A stretch of DNA of 64,000 nucleotides, from positions 2,838,001 through 2,902,000 of the forward strand of contig CANUEZ040000117.1 of the NCBI GenBank assembly GCA_948099385.1. Direction: 5' to 3'. Each line of letters opens with the position of its first letter. Positions within the stretch are counted from its first letter, which is position 1. Positions 11,108 to 21,600 of the stretch are shown piece after piece. Source of the stretch: Fasciola hepatica (Eukaryota > Platyhelminthes > Trematoda > Plagiorchiida > Fasciolidae). Below the pieces are notes generated by a model, which ran no database searches, had not been told where the DNA came from, and worked only from the letters and a program-made list of their open reading frames with translations. Position numbers and translations under genes: made by a program.

Positions 11108-12119
11108 GGCTTAGTAAATGACTGCAATATAGAATACTGGAAGGTGGTGGTTTTCGATTGTTTGTTTCCAGTTTCCCTTCTCAGGGAGTCAGTCAGTGGG
11201 GCTGTATTTTCTTCTCCGATAGACCACATAGGCTCAGTTTTCCGGCCTCGTTCCGTCTTATTTTCAGAGCCCTGTGGTTCGTCGCAGGATCGCCTACGTG
11301 TAGTGTGGAAACCTAAGCCCGGTTAGGCAGAAATGTTGTATGTATTGAGCGATGCTTATTGCGGCAATATATTAGGTGTGAACATAGAGGTACTTCCTGG
11401 TCAACCGAATCTCCAAGGTGGTTGAAACATTCATTCGCTGTATCCAACCTTTTCTCGAAACAAGTAACGAGAATTACAAACAAGAGACTTGTGTACAATA
11501 ATTCCACCGATCGCATATCAAGGAGATAGGAAACCACATTCACAGAGTTTCTGCTCCACAATGGGGTAATCTGACCTTGATAAATTTTTCCCTGAGTATT
11601 CTTCCGTACCATCTGTATACGTTCCACATTGCGTCTTGTGCGTATATCTCGTTTAGTATCGGAAAAATCTCATTGTGTCTCCGTTGTGTCATATTATCAC
11701 GCTACCATGGGGATGTCCGCGTGAATAATACTTGGGATTTTCTAGCTCCATGGCATATTTACGGGATGGATTGCTGAGGTAGCGAGTTTGGAAGGGGAAA
11801 AGGATGCAAGGGGGCAAGGTAGAAAGGGAGAATAAAAAGAAGCCAAAAACGAATCGGTGACTGAGTAGAAAGGCAAATGGTGGTATATTAAGGAGGAAGG
11901 GTTGAGCAGTAAGACATTTCACCGGGCTATGGTGCTACCCACAAAACGATACAGAAACTAATCGAAGCTACATGCTCAGCGTGAATCCAAACGAGTTCGG
12001 AGCCTTTGACATTTAGATTACTTTTAGGTTTCAATTTTATACGTTGTACGATGAAAAGGAGTCAATTCTTCACACAGCTTTGCTCAAGTGGTGATTCTGC
12101 TTATTTTCACTCGTCTTCT
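11108..12119. other. Unrecognised stretch
   Basis: No domain recognised. A minus-strand frame at 11313-11627 (104 residues) has no familiar motif. The plus strand is purine-rich at about 11.77-11.92 kb. The LTR of the Gypsy element to the right could lie here, but I could not find a matching second copy. Confidence 0.4.
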
Positions 12120-12147
12120 TTTCTTAGCCTCAAGTCTTAGGTCCCAC

Positions 12148-12557
12148 TCATCCTCGGCTCCCAATACAGTAGGGCGATCTATCTGGTACAAGTGACTTTG
12201 CAGCTTCTCCCGTAGTAGAACTTAGGAAACCTATGGACAGTGGCCAGCTACTGCAATGATCTACGTACGTGACAATGTAGACTTGACCGCTAAAAGGTTG
12301 ATGGGCCTTTAAAGGCCCACTGGACCGCTGTGAAGACAAGCTTCCGGCTCAGAGAACGTGATTATTGCAGATCCGGTGTGGTGATTCACCTCATCACGCT
12401 CGGATCGAGAACAAGCACGAGCCCATAGATGCCCCTTGCGTTTGACTGGAGGCCGGGCAAATCGCCAGGTGACTAGTTTTACTAAGGGGACCAGGCCAGG
12501 GTGCGATAGTTCGTGGAGACCGATTAAAACTTGCCGGGGAAAATTGGCGAGAACCAC
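12148..12557 (-). pseudogene. Gypsy B integrase: zinc-binding domain and start of core
   Basis: The frame 12309-12557 reads LHELSHPG (H-x-x-x-H of the HHCC finger), LVTWRFARP, WARACSRSERDEV (family WxRxCxxCQRxKV, second cysteine changed to serine) and ends in GPVGL, a relic of the DIVGPLP motif that opens the catalytic core. The core continues in another frame (12148-12339) as VYIVTYVDHCSSWPLSI, matching YLLTCVDRFTRWPEAIPL; the aspartate of CVD is kept. The switch of frame in the middle shows an indel. The remaining DDE residues were not seen to the left. Confidence 0.82.
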
Positions 12558-12572
12558 AAGTCGGAGTTAACC

Positions 12573-13023
12573 TCATGACTTATCGCAAATAATGGTTACG
12601 TTCAAAGTTGTAAGCACCGTCAGAACTAAATGCAGAGAGCCGTTGTGTCTGGGCTGCTTGACCTCAGGATCTGCTTTTTGAGCTGCACCGATTGCTTCTA
12701 GATTTTTGCTCATGCGCAGTGAGTCGTAGATATCGTGACTATGAATCCACCTTGGGATCGCTTGCCCCGTAGAACTGTCGAAAGTCCGTATCAAACTGCA
12801 AAACAGTCTGAAGGGCGAGCTTCACTCGGCGAGTATCGATCAGAGGATAAATAGAGGGTACACCAGTGGTTCGTGACCCGTAAACACCACGAACGTGTGG
12901 CCCTCTCACATGTGCCGGAAATGTTAGGTACACAAATAACTTACCAGTAATTCTCTGTAGAACATGCTTCATCGGAAGTTTGCAGGTTGGAGACGCACAG
13001 GGAGGAAAGCCATTGTTAGCCAT
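12573..13023 (-). pseudogene. Gypsy B RNase H C-terminus and linker to integrase
   Basis: The frame 12739-13023 ends in LQFDTDFRQFYGASDPKVD, which matches the end of Gypsy RNase H (family I-x-x-F-T-T-D-I-x-H-x-x-G-x-x-N-x-V-A-D-A). Upstream in it, PLIDTRRVKLALQ takes the place of the DHKPL segment. The next frame (12573-12794) covers the RH-to-integrase linker and includes LTTLNVTIICDKS (family LTTGNGTxLCDVS). Frame changes and substitutions show inactivation. Confidence 0.75.
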
Positions 13024-13040
13024 AAGTTACCGGCAGACTG

Positions 13041-13229
13041 CTACGATATCTCTTTAAAAGCTGTGTCTGAAGAGCTTGGCCGCAATGCCAAGAGAGATGG
13101 ACAGTAAAAGCCTGCAATGGGCACTATCTTGGAGATAGATTTTCTGATGGAAGTAAACACTGCCTGTATCTTGTCGTAAATTATGAACTTTCGCTTACCT
13201 CCACGTAGAAGCTCTCTGAATGGTTGCAT
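13041..13229 (-). pseudogene. Gypsy B RT connection / RNase H start
   Basis: The minus-strand frame reads MQPFRELLRGGKRKF, then KIQAVFTSIRKSIS and LRPSSSDTAF. This is the standard passage from RT thumb into RNase H (family: P-L-x-x-x-L-R-G-K-K-x-x-F, F-x-x-x-K-x-A-L, L-x-T-D-A-S-D-x-A). The first catalytic aspartate of RNase H (TDASD) appears as PSSSD, so it is lost. It lies directly between the RT and RH C-terminal pieces. Confidence 0.8.
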
Positions 13230-13380
13230 TATTTTGGCTTAGCTAGGGATAAACCGGCGATAAATGTTTACCAAGCCAAGGATCCGGCCCAGTGGCTGGT
13301 AAAAGTGAGGTTCAGGATAGTCTCAAATCACCTAACCTCGTCCAGCGGGTGTTGTTTGCCCGAGGTTGAAATGTCTTGGC

Positions 13381-14098
13381 CTAGAGATATGATGGTGGAC
13401 CTAACTGGTTCGCCCTTGACGGGGATTTGACTACGTCTTGTTTACTTAGGCTACCAAGAAGGGTGTGAGGGTGTGCCGCATGTTCTTTTCCCAAATAACT
13501 TGCGAATAAAACATTGTCTAGGCTGACGCAGACAGTTTTCAGACCGCGAGTCTCGTTGTCTGTAAATCTTTGAGAGGTTAACTCTGCTTTGCCGAGCCCA
13601 AACGGCTTCCACAAAAACTCAAAAGATCCATTTAAAACAGAAATGGCGGTCTTGGATATGACCGTCTCGACTCCCGGGACTTTGTGGTAGGCTCTCACTA
13701 GGTAGATAAGCCTAAAAACAGATCAACAAGACAGGAAAAACCTTTGGTATGTGTAAGAGGATACCTACCTGGGGTAGTGGCTTAAGTGAGGGCCCTGCAA
13801 ACTCCACCGGGGGACCAGCCACTACCAGGACTAGGAACCAAGGTACAAGGTGGGGCCAAACCGCTACTGCATGGCAGTTCTGCGCCTAACTCCAGCAAGT
13901 GTCCAATTCAAGCCGGTGCAACTCGGGGCCCGTCTGGCGCCAAGCATCCGGGTCTACGAAAAGCTGGGGGCCCCTTAGGGCGACATGAAGGGTTACATTT
14001 GCAGTCACGGCGGGAGGTGATCCGGACCGCCTTGGCTTTACCTGGTAGGCTAAAAGGAGTTCTACAAAGCGGTGTTTGACTTGGGGGTAAGAAGTCAT
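13381..14098 (-). pseudogene. Gypsy B reverse transcriptase with upstream linker
   Basis: At 13886-14098 the linker reads VTANVTLHVALRGPQLFVDP, equivalent to the V-x-H-x-I-x-T-x-G-P-P-V-x-x-R-P segment before Gypsy RT. About 13.7 kb begins the palm: LVRAYHKVPGVETVISKTAI, FEFLWKPFGL, then CVSLDNVLFAS where YLDDVLVAS is expected. The active-site tyrosine is serine and the second aspartate is asparagine (SLDN at about 13513-13524). EEH is nearly kept as KEHAAH. A stretch between linker and palm (13.75-13.89 kb) is out of frame. Confidence 0.88.
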
Positions 14099-14109
14099 TC
14101 GATCCGCTG

Positions 14110-15200
14110 GTGGATTACTGCTTGGAAGGGCACGCGTGAGGTGACAACATGGAGGTAGGGATGTGATGAAAGCCTTATAATGTAAAATTAGCCAGGGCTA
14201 TTATAGAGACCAAAAGCTACGTAATAGTGGTTGTAGAGAGTAGGACGCACAAAGAGGGTAAGCATACACCGGGTAATAAACTGTTCTATGGGGTGAGGCC
14301 TCCATGGCGTGATCATGTGACATAAGCCAGCAGTAAGTCTGCGTGAGACTGACCTGTGGCAAAGAACGGAGATGGGAACCTCATAAAGAAGTGGGGCAGA
14401 AGGAACCAGTTTACGGAGCAGAATAACTTCTGTGTGTATAATCAGACAAAATGAGAGATAACTTTTCTGTGGGTAGAGGAGACTGGTACAAAACAGGGGA
14501 TAAGGACTGCCGAAGGGAAACCTAGATAGCAATAAACGCAATATAGTTTGTTGGCCGTTATATAACGACAGAGGAATGGTAAAAGGTCAGTGTTAGATGT
14601 GGAGCCACCGTGAACAAAGAGTCAACGGCAGGTAAACTAGGTAGTGGGGTGCATGGAGGGGTGATAGATGTTATAAAGTGAACATTTTGTGGGCGAAACT
14701 TGCATCGGTATCACAGGGATAGGATGCAGTTTCTAGGAATCTACACAAAAAACGTGGTTTTGGTGGTGGACAGAAAAAATGAATCATCCGACGAAGAAAG
14801 TATTACTGTTCGGCTGCTCCATGCGGATATGGTTGAAGGCACAGAGGAACGACCCATCTGGGGATAGAGAGCGAATTGCCAAAGTGAAGACAAAGAAGAT
14901 TGCCGGAGGAAAGTTGGTAAATGACCCGAAAATCAATCACTTCCTGGTAATTACTTGCAGATATTCCGTATGAAGATGGTGGCTTGGGATAGGAAAGTCC
15001 GGAATGCGCAGCAGCGGCATTCGCAAAGTCCACTGGCAACCAAAGGTGGTAGTGAAGAGTTTGGGAGATAAGCGCACGCCTATCGATGATTATTTAGATG
15101 GGTATCATGTAATAGAAATAGTGAGTTAAAAACGCGGGATGGATTCAACTGAAGTATGCGCCCACTGTGGGGATGCGGTGAACTGCGAAACCAGAATTAG
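14110..15200. repeat. Purine-rich insertion inside Gypsy B pol
   Basis: About 1.1 kb of G/A-rich plus-strand DNA separates protease (ends about 15213) from the PR-RT linker (starts about 14098), which are normally nearly adjacent. It shows no retroelement domain. Its style resembles the other purine-rich blocks at 4.1-5.3, 52.6-56.4 and 60.3-61.5 kb. Exact ends and target-site duplications could not be fixed by eye. It is best read as an insertion that postdates the element. Confidence 0.55.
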
Positions 15201-15204
15201 GCGA

Positions 15205-15620
15205 CGGAAGAGCTATGTAGTAGAGGAGTGGACTGATGGGGTTGGCGGACAACCGTCTGTCACATCGCTGGCAGCTGACTGATGGTGGAAGCGTGTTTCG
15301 ATGTACAAAGGCGTGAAATTATTCACGGAGCAGTGCGAACCTATTACAGAAACGGAAGTCCGCCACTCGACCACCTTCCGGTATGATGCTTCAAGCAGGA
15401 GGTCGGAGGAATCAGGAAAATCGGTACCTATTATGGAATGGGGGATATCTGCTACCATATCCACCCAGATTAAGGTGCGATGTAGGCCTAACTTCAGCCT
15501 TAGTAAGATGCTGCTGTGAGTAGCAACTAGAGTGCCGTTGGAAGCACAAAGTTGTTGGGTTGATGAAATGGTTGTATCGTCTGTTTATTTTGGTAGGACA
15601 CTTACCGCTGCACTGGTGTC
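15205..15620 (-). pseudogene. Gypsy B aspartic protease
   Basis: On the minus strand near 15575-15610 the sequence reads LIDTSAAVSVLPK, the retropepsin active-site motif LVDTGAxVSVxP with the catalytic aspartate kept but glycine changed to serine; a stop follows. After further breaks, frame 15213-15464 reads MVADIPHSIIGTDFPDSSDLL, matching the flap-to-C-terminal motif VIADVxxPILGxDFLxxFxLLVD. The enzyme would cut the gag-pol polyprotein. It lies between gag and RT as expected. Confidence 0.85.
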
Positions 15621-15719
15621 AATTAGGAACAGTTTATTCAAAATTTAATCTCGAGCATGCAACAGAAGACTGCTACTATTGCTGCCGACCAAGTTAGTCG
15701 TCCGAACGCGTTGGTATAT

Positions 15720-16270
15720 TAGTTTCCCAGTTTGGCACCTGTGAAGGTGCAACCAGCTTCGCTGCGCCGGGGCTTCCCCCCAAACCATTTGTGATATCGA
15801 CAGTACCCTGAGAGATGTGGACTAAGAGGGTGATTAGAAGAAGGGTTCCTGAGGCATCTACTTCATTCGGAATCGTGATAAGGTTTCTGGCCTCTACAGT
15901 GGGGACAAATAGGCTCGGAATAACATCTGAAAACCCGCTTGAGAGCGGCCACCAGATTGTCCTAATTGTGTTTCTACGATGGAATCTGCCATATGGACGC
16001 TGCCCGGGTTTGTTACGGCAGTAATTTGCGGATGGTACCGTTCCATGATATCATCTGCCAATGTTGCCATTTCCTTAAGGCCAAGATGACTAGAAACCTC
16101 GAATAGAGCCTGAATATTTATTGCTAATCGCTGTGCCCGCAAATCCTTAAGGTCTTTCTCCTCTGAAGGTTGCCCTGCTAGCTGTCGTTTCCATTTCAGT
16201 AATGAAAAGGATTTCTTAATTCCCAGCCCCGTTACTTGGGCCAGCTGTTTCGTCCTTGACGATTCAGACC
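15720..16270 (-). pseudogene. Gypsy B gag C-terminal fragment
   Basis: Frame 15894-16142 reads MRAQRLAINIQALFEVSS followed by LKEMATLADDIMER, matching the capsid end of CsRn1-like gags (family: LR-x-L-x-L-QRLP-x-x-x-x-x-IL, LEKLAEMADKIxE). Further left, about 15.72-15.79 kb, the minus strand keeps a trace of the nucleocapsid: GLGGSPGAAKLVAP resembles the RFGxxAxxCxxPC knuckle with its cysteines lost. It lies immediately upstream of the protease. Confidence 0.75.
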
Positions 16271-17500
16271 ATAAAACAGCAGATTACCGAGTCTTCCGCG
16301 ACTGTTTACGGGGAAACATGCAACACCATGGCTCGCTTCTGAGCGGCAAGCCTAAAAGGAAAGCAACCGACAGTCCACCAGTAACGAGTGCACTAGCTCG
16401 CAATCCTGTTTCTCAAACCGTGCTTCCAAAGTACAAAACCAGAGTGGCAGATCACCAATGAAATCTCGCAAACTACTAGAAAATCTGTTAAAAATGACCG
16501 TTTTGGATCAAGCCTTTGGTTGTTGCTAGCCGTTGGTACAATGGTATATCCGGTGTAAAATGGTAAAGGAAGCTGAATCGAGCCACCTCGAGAAGTTGCT
16601 TACGATATTCGTTTGCTAATATTTAAAACAAGAATATTGTACCTCTAGTGGAACCCAATCTTTCATGTGACCAAATACGCAAGTATATGAGCGAATAAGC
16701 GTGTTTCAAGTTTTCGCGAGGGTTCCCGGCCGGGCGAGCTGGTTGTTCGTGCTCAGTGGCTTGGAATTCCCTTAAGTAAAGTCAGGACCTGCTACCTTTT
16801 GATGCTTACAGCCCTTGATCCTCAGTTCGTGGCAAGATGACGACCTTAATTGGCGGCTTGAAAGGGAGAAGCATCTGGAACACTGGGTTGGGATAACACG
16901 CTCAGTGGAGGAATGCAAGAGAGTTCCGACAGTATACACAGGAGCAATAAGCAGTGCCACTAAATTCTGTGATCTTTCGGGTGAACAAAATTGGTGATGT
17001 ATGCAAAGGTGTGTCTCATCATTGGAACTATGAGCGTGATACTCTGTTTTCGTTGACCTGCTCGTCGGGTATTGATGAAAACCTTTTCTGGAGCGAGGAG
17101 ACCGCATGTGTAGGGGCTGTCTGGAGCGTACCTAGTGTCAGCTTTTCTCTTCTGTTTTCTTCTTGGCAGCCTCTCATCAAGCTAACGGCAGTCAGCCTGT
17201 GTTGGTATTCTAGGCTATAGGCGCTGTACCAATCAGTCTTAGGTTGCAAAATGGGTTTAATTCCTTCCCGTTTGGTTGTACCTTAACTGCCTTAAGCTTC
17301 CTGGCCCTGTGCTTGGCCATGTGTGTTGTTATCCGTGGTGGCCTCGTCGAAAGTTCTAAAATGTAGGTTTTAGGTGTGCGGAAATAAATTCTTATATTCA
17401 AGGTCCACTAAAGAGGGAAAGCTTCAAACGATTTTGCCGAAGGAGTGGGAAAGAAGATAGGTTTGAGTATCACCTGAACCAAATAATCTTCGAGTGGTAT
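16271..17500. other. Unrecognised stretch between Gypsy B and LINE C
   Basis: The left part may be the rest of Gypsy B gag and its 5' LTR, but no motif is secure. A minus-strand frame at 16772-17107 (111 residues) has no familiar motif. No second LTR copy found. Confidence 0.4.
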
Positions 17501-17511
17501 AAATATTCGCT

Positions 17512-19011
17512 TCATTGATGGGCTATGGACAACCCTAACGAGGCTTGTTCTATTCTGTGCTTGAAACCAGGAATGGTAATATAAGAGGTGTCTTTTGAAT
17601 ACGGCTTATTCCAGAATTTTGCGGGCAGATTTCTAAAGAATTTCTGTCTACATTCTGGTCTTGAGCTTTCACTCTGCTGTTCGGGTTCGTGACCCTCCGG
17701 GCCGTCCATGGGTGCGCGATGGAAACTTGTAAGTGGATTGGCCGTACCTACATCCTCTCCAAGCTGAAACGTTTCAGTTGGGTCACTCATCAGCTTTTTG
17801 ATTTTCACAGGAAATAGATTGCCATAGGCTGGTCATTCTTCACACTGCTTGTGCTCGTGGCCAGCCACTATGTCGGTGACAGTCCTTCGCACTCGTTCTG
17901 TGCAGTTTATCTACCTCTACAGGTACGGTGACCAAGCCTTCAGGCAGTGTTCCGCTTGGGGCCAAATCATCACTTGGCATTTTGACGAAGTGTCTTGGGA
18001 TTTGGTGAGTGTCAAATGCCATCGAAGTTGAGAGGGTTTTTTCTGTGTGCTGCCTCAGATGTCTTGAGGTGCTAGCAAGATGGTGTCGAGTTGGTCATGG
18101 CGTTGACCTGTAAGTCTTACATCGCCTTTGCCGGTTTTATCTCTAGTGAAGCTCCGGTGGTTTCAACTGAAGATGGGACTGGGGTGACTGTCATTAGTTG
18201 GCTGTCGAAGACTTTTAGGTGGAGGTCCCATTTCGGGGTCTGTTTTCGTTAGCCCTTACCTCGAGGTCATCCGCGAATTTGTAACGGAAATTTTCGGTGG
18301 CCGGTGAAGTGTTTGATGTAAAAAAGAGGCAGAAGAGGAGTTGGGAGTGATCCCTGTGGAACTCCATCGGCCACTTCTCCCGGGCTTGGTTGTTCGTCGC
18401 CATCCTCACTTCTCGTATTCTACCTTAAAGCATGTCAATGATTCGGGAACATATCTGCACAGCTGTGCTGCTATTGGCCTTTGGTTTATGTCATCCAAAG
18501 CTTTGCTTAAATCTGAGCAATAAAGTTCGGCTAGTATTCTTCTGTCGGGGTATCGAGTGACATCGTCCAGGAAGCATATTCGGGATTTGAGGCGGCAGCA
18601 TCCTTTATATAAGACCAAGCTGTGTATCACTAGGTAAGCCCGCTTTCCGTGACGTGCAACAATGCGGTCCCTGAACGGTCTTGCCGTGCATTTACCTAAT
18701 ACTCTAGTTAAGCTGATAGGTCTGTAGTTTCCACGTCGGCTCTGAGGACCGCAGTCGTGCCCGGCTTTAGGTAAGGTTTTTTCCGGTCTACTGGAACCCT
18801 GGCTTCGCGAATGGAAGCTGTGGAGGACATTTGGATAGGATATAATATAATATTGGTATATTTCTCGGCCATGGTCGAGAGGCACGCGCTGACGCATGAT
18901 CATGGTGTAACATGTTACTCGATATGGTGAAATAATTACAAAATTCTGAGTATGAAAGTCGAGAGTATCAGAAATGGAAAAACATAGACAGCAACAGTTT
19001 AAATGGATCAT
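17512..19011 (-). pseudogene. CR1-like LINE RT and C-terminus (remnant C)
   Basis: The 201-residue minus frame 18406-19011 holds RT blocks 1-3: GNYRPISLTRVLGKC, FRDRIVARH, RICFLDDVTRYPD and LYCSDLSKALDDINQRPIAA (family D-F-S-K-A-F-D-x-V-x-x-x-L-L). The first part of this frame (about 90 residues) is not recognisable RT. The next frame (18215-18409) keeps FADDLEV at 18266-18277, the RT active site with both aspartates intact. After a broken stretch, frame 17512-17808 ends with FFRNLPAKFWNKP and TIPGFKHRIEQA, the usual CR1 C-terminus (W-N-x-L-P, FKxxLDxxL). Frameshifts and stops show it is inactive. Confidence 0.85.
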
Positions 19012-20700
19012 TTTGATAATGGTTTGCGCGGCAGTTTTGAACCAGTTTCGAATCCGGGCTAGGCAGTGGTGCGCGGTGGAGATGTCGAAGAAATCGTTAA
19101 CGCAGTGCTAAGGAGGCATTATGAACAAGAATGATGCAAGCCAAGGAAACCGGAGGCCAACTAAGGTTCTGCAGATGGAGTGAATTTTTAACAAGAAGAA
19201 GAGGGGGGAAAATTGATGCATGCGAAGAGGATAGCGATCCATGAAGACCCTGACTGACGGATTTACCGGAGTTTGAGAAACGGAATGAGCTTTGAATCAA
19301 GGGGACATGAGGCCAATTTCGTGAAAGTGAACTGGTGCGTGTGGGAGAAACAGCAGTCCATGAAAAGGTAAGTTTAGATTCATGGCCAATAACATGTACT
19401 ATTCAGAAATAAGAAGGCGCAACTGGAAGGTTCTCGAGAAGTGGAGAGTCAATTTCCAGCCGGCTACGGTTCGGAGGAAGGATAACCTGTGGTAACGGAT
19501 AATAAAGTGGGAAAATCTCCGCATGGACTTCAGCGTTATTATGCTGTTTCACTGACAAATATATGTGTGTTGATGCATTTGCCTTCAGTGTTATTTAGCG
19601 TCATTTCTGGCAATGTACGGCTTTGAATGCGTAAGTTTCGTCTGGCAGGGCACGGTATGTGTCGGTCGATCAGCCGAGTGTGGCTGTATATTATCGGCAT
19701 GCGCGTGGAATGGAATTCGTGTTCGTTGCGTTAGAAAACGCTGATTGATCTGATAAGCAATTAGGGGTATCTCCTGTTGTGTGGTTTGATTTCAGTCTCA
19801 GTTGCTATGGTAGGTTCCACTTGAGTCTCTATCCGTGCGAGTCAAAGCGGCATCCTTGGTTAGCCAATTTGGCGGCTGAGATGGTGAGAGACAACGAACC
19901 TGAAATAAAGAGAGATTTCAGTCTGGACGTGGTTCCAGCTGTGGGTTATGATAATATATGAAGACAATAAACAATGGATTGGTTAGGTCTATGTGAGTAG
20001 GGCATGGGTAAAATAGACTCGCAGTGGATTTGAGCTATACTGCTGCAGGCCGACGAAGTTTCGTACACCGGCTTGGTAACTGTATGCGTTTAAAAGGATT
20101 TGTGATTTGCCCGTGAGCATGGCATCGCTGGGATACTAATAAAATACCTAGGGCTTCCCGGTTATGATTGGTTAGTAATGATAACCCTCGATACCGTTTG
20201 CTTACGCAGAACGTGGTTAGGCAACGAGGCGACAGGATAGGTTTGAAGTGACAGACTGAGCGAGTAGGACTGACGTACTGTTTGCGTGGCTCTATGCTGT
20301 TACTGTCTCTTTCTGTATAGTGGTTATTCTATACTGAGGAGTCAAAGTAGAAGGAACTATTGGGGTGACAGTAGTGATACATTAGAGGTAATTGGTCACT
20401 TGTCTTGGAACATTGACGCGAGTTCATCTATGCTCTTCCTCGATAGTGCAATCGTACTGAGATTAAGCTCCAATGTGAGCAAGGAAATCTGATGCGGATA
20501 TGATTGCATGGTTACTGTGGTATCTTTTTCGCTGTTATCGTGCTGCAAAGCAGGACTACACCAATGTGAGGACTGGTTTGGGGAACCGTGAGAGGTGGGT
20601 CCGAATTTTCGTCAGGGAAGCAAACTCTAACGGTCTACATTTGGTGCTCATGATAGGCGGCACAAGGGCCAGCTTCAGGTAGAGAGGTAGCACGATGACA
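19012..20700. other. G/A-rich non-coding stretch
   Basis: Plus strand rich in G and A to about 20.3 kb, with short frames only (19779-19961, 20286-20492, 20500-20682). No domain, no clear tandem period by eye. Confidence 0.4.
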
Positions 20701-21600
20701 AGTTATGTCTGCTGGAAGATCCCACCATTGCCGGGTAAATTTCATCCGACTACGCCGGTGAGGCCCTAAAACCGGCCGTGTTACCAGTATTATCTCCGGC
20801 ATTTATTTTAAAAATCAACTCCACATTGACTTTATTTTTTGCATAGGGGTTTCCTCTTTTCAGTGATTGATATTGAGGAGCTAAAGTTGCACTGAATATT
20901 GTGTTCTGGTAGTGGTCACACACGAGGACTTTATTTGAGTCCCACACGCTCATTAGCTTAGCGGCTGAAGCTCCGTCTGATGGATCCTCAGTACACGGAC
21001 TAAAACGAATCTTCTGGATGCCTAACATGAGCATAGCCGCGAACGAGTTCCACCGTAAGCTCGCCGCTGAAGACAACGCATGATTCATCCCACATGGTTC
21101 GTGGCCTACCGGTTATCCCTTTAGTTTCCTCAGCTTACGCAAGTAAGTTTCCCGACTTCAACCTGATAAAGCTTGCCGCCCTAGAGGACTGTTGCCGATT
21201 GTGCGGAAAGAATGTGTGGCCGTACTATCCCCTTCCATATCCGAAGTCTTCAGTCACTGCTTGACCCGTACGAAAGTCCCTGACGGGGGAGAGTGGCTTC
21301 CACCCATACTAGGCAGGTAAAGTAACAAGCTTCGTCCAGTAGCTTGCGCCTACGTTATCCTGGCGGTGTTTTAAGCGATCATTACCACTGCAAATGCCCC
21401 CTAGGCCTAATGTGTCTGACCCCAACCAACCTGCCCTAGGTCGTTTACTTCAACTCCGGATGCACCCTCCTCCCTCGAGCATTCCGTCTTCCGTCACTTG
21501 ATCAGAAAAGTTTGATGGTTATGGTCTGTTCATCTGACTGCAGTGATACATTCTGCTGAGTGAGTAGATCCAAGTCTCTAAAGAACCTGACAGATAGCAG
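20701..21600. other. Unrecognised stretch
   Basis: A minus-strand frame of 112 residues (20750-21088) is present without a recognised motif. The composition is balanced. It could be another decayed retroelement piece, but I cannot support a family. Confidence 0.35.

Larger units (their letters stand above)
12120..16270 (-). mobile_element. Ty3/Gypsy retrotransposon B, CsRn1-like, split by an insertion
   Basis: Six parts lie on the minus strand in the right order from right to left: gag (15.72-16.25 kb), protease (15.2-15.62), PR-RT linker and RT (13.38-14.10), connection/RNase H (12.74-13.23), integrase zinc finger and core (12.15-12.56). Domain style (VTHH-like linker, LFEFLRMPFGL, SDTAVGAVL, LHxLSHPG) resembles the CsRn1 group described from Clonorchis; that subgroup is an inference. 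Protease and RT should be about 0.2-0.3 kb apart but are separated by about 1.1 kb of purine-rich DNA. Domains are in different frames with several stops, so the element is dead. No LTR pair was found. Confidence 0.85.
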
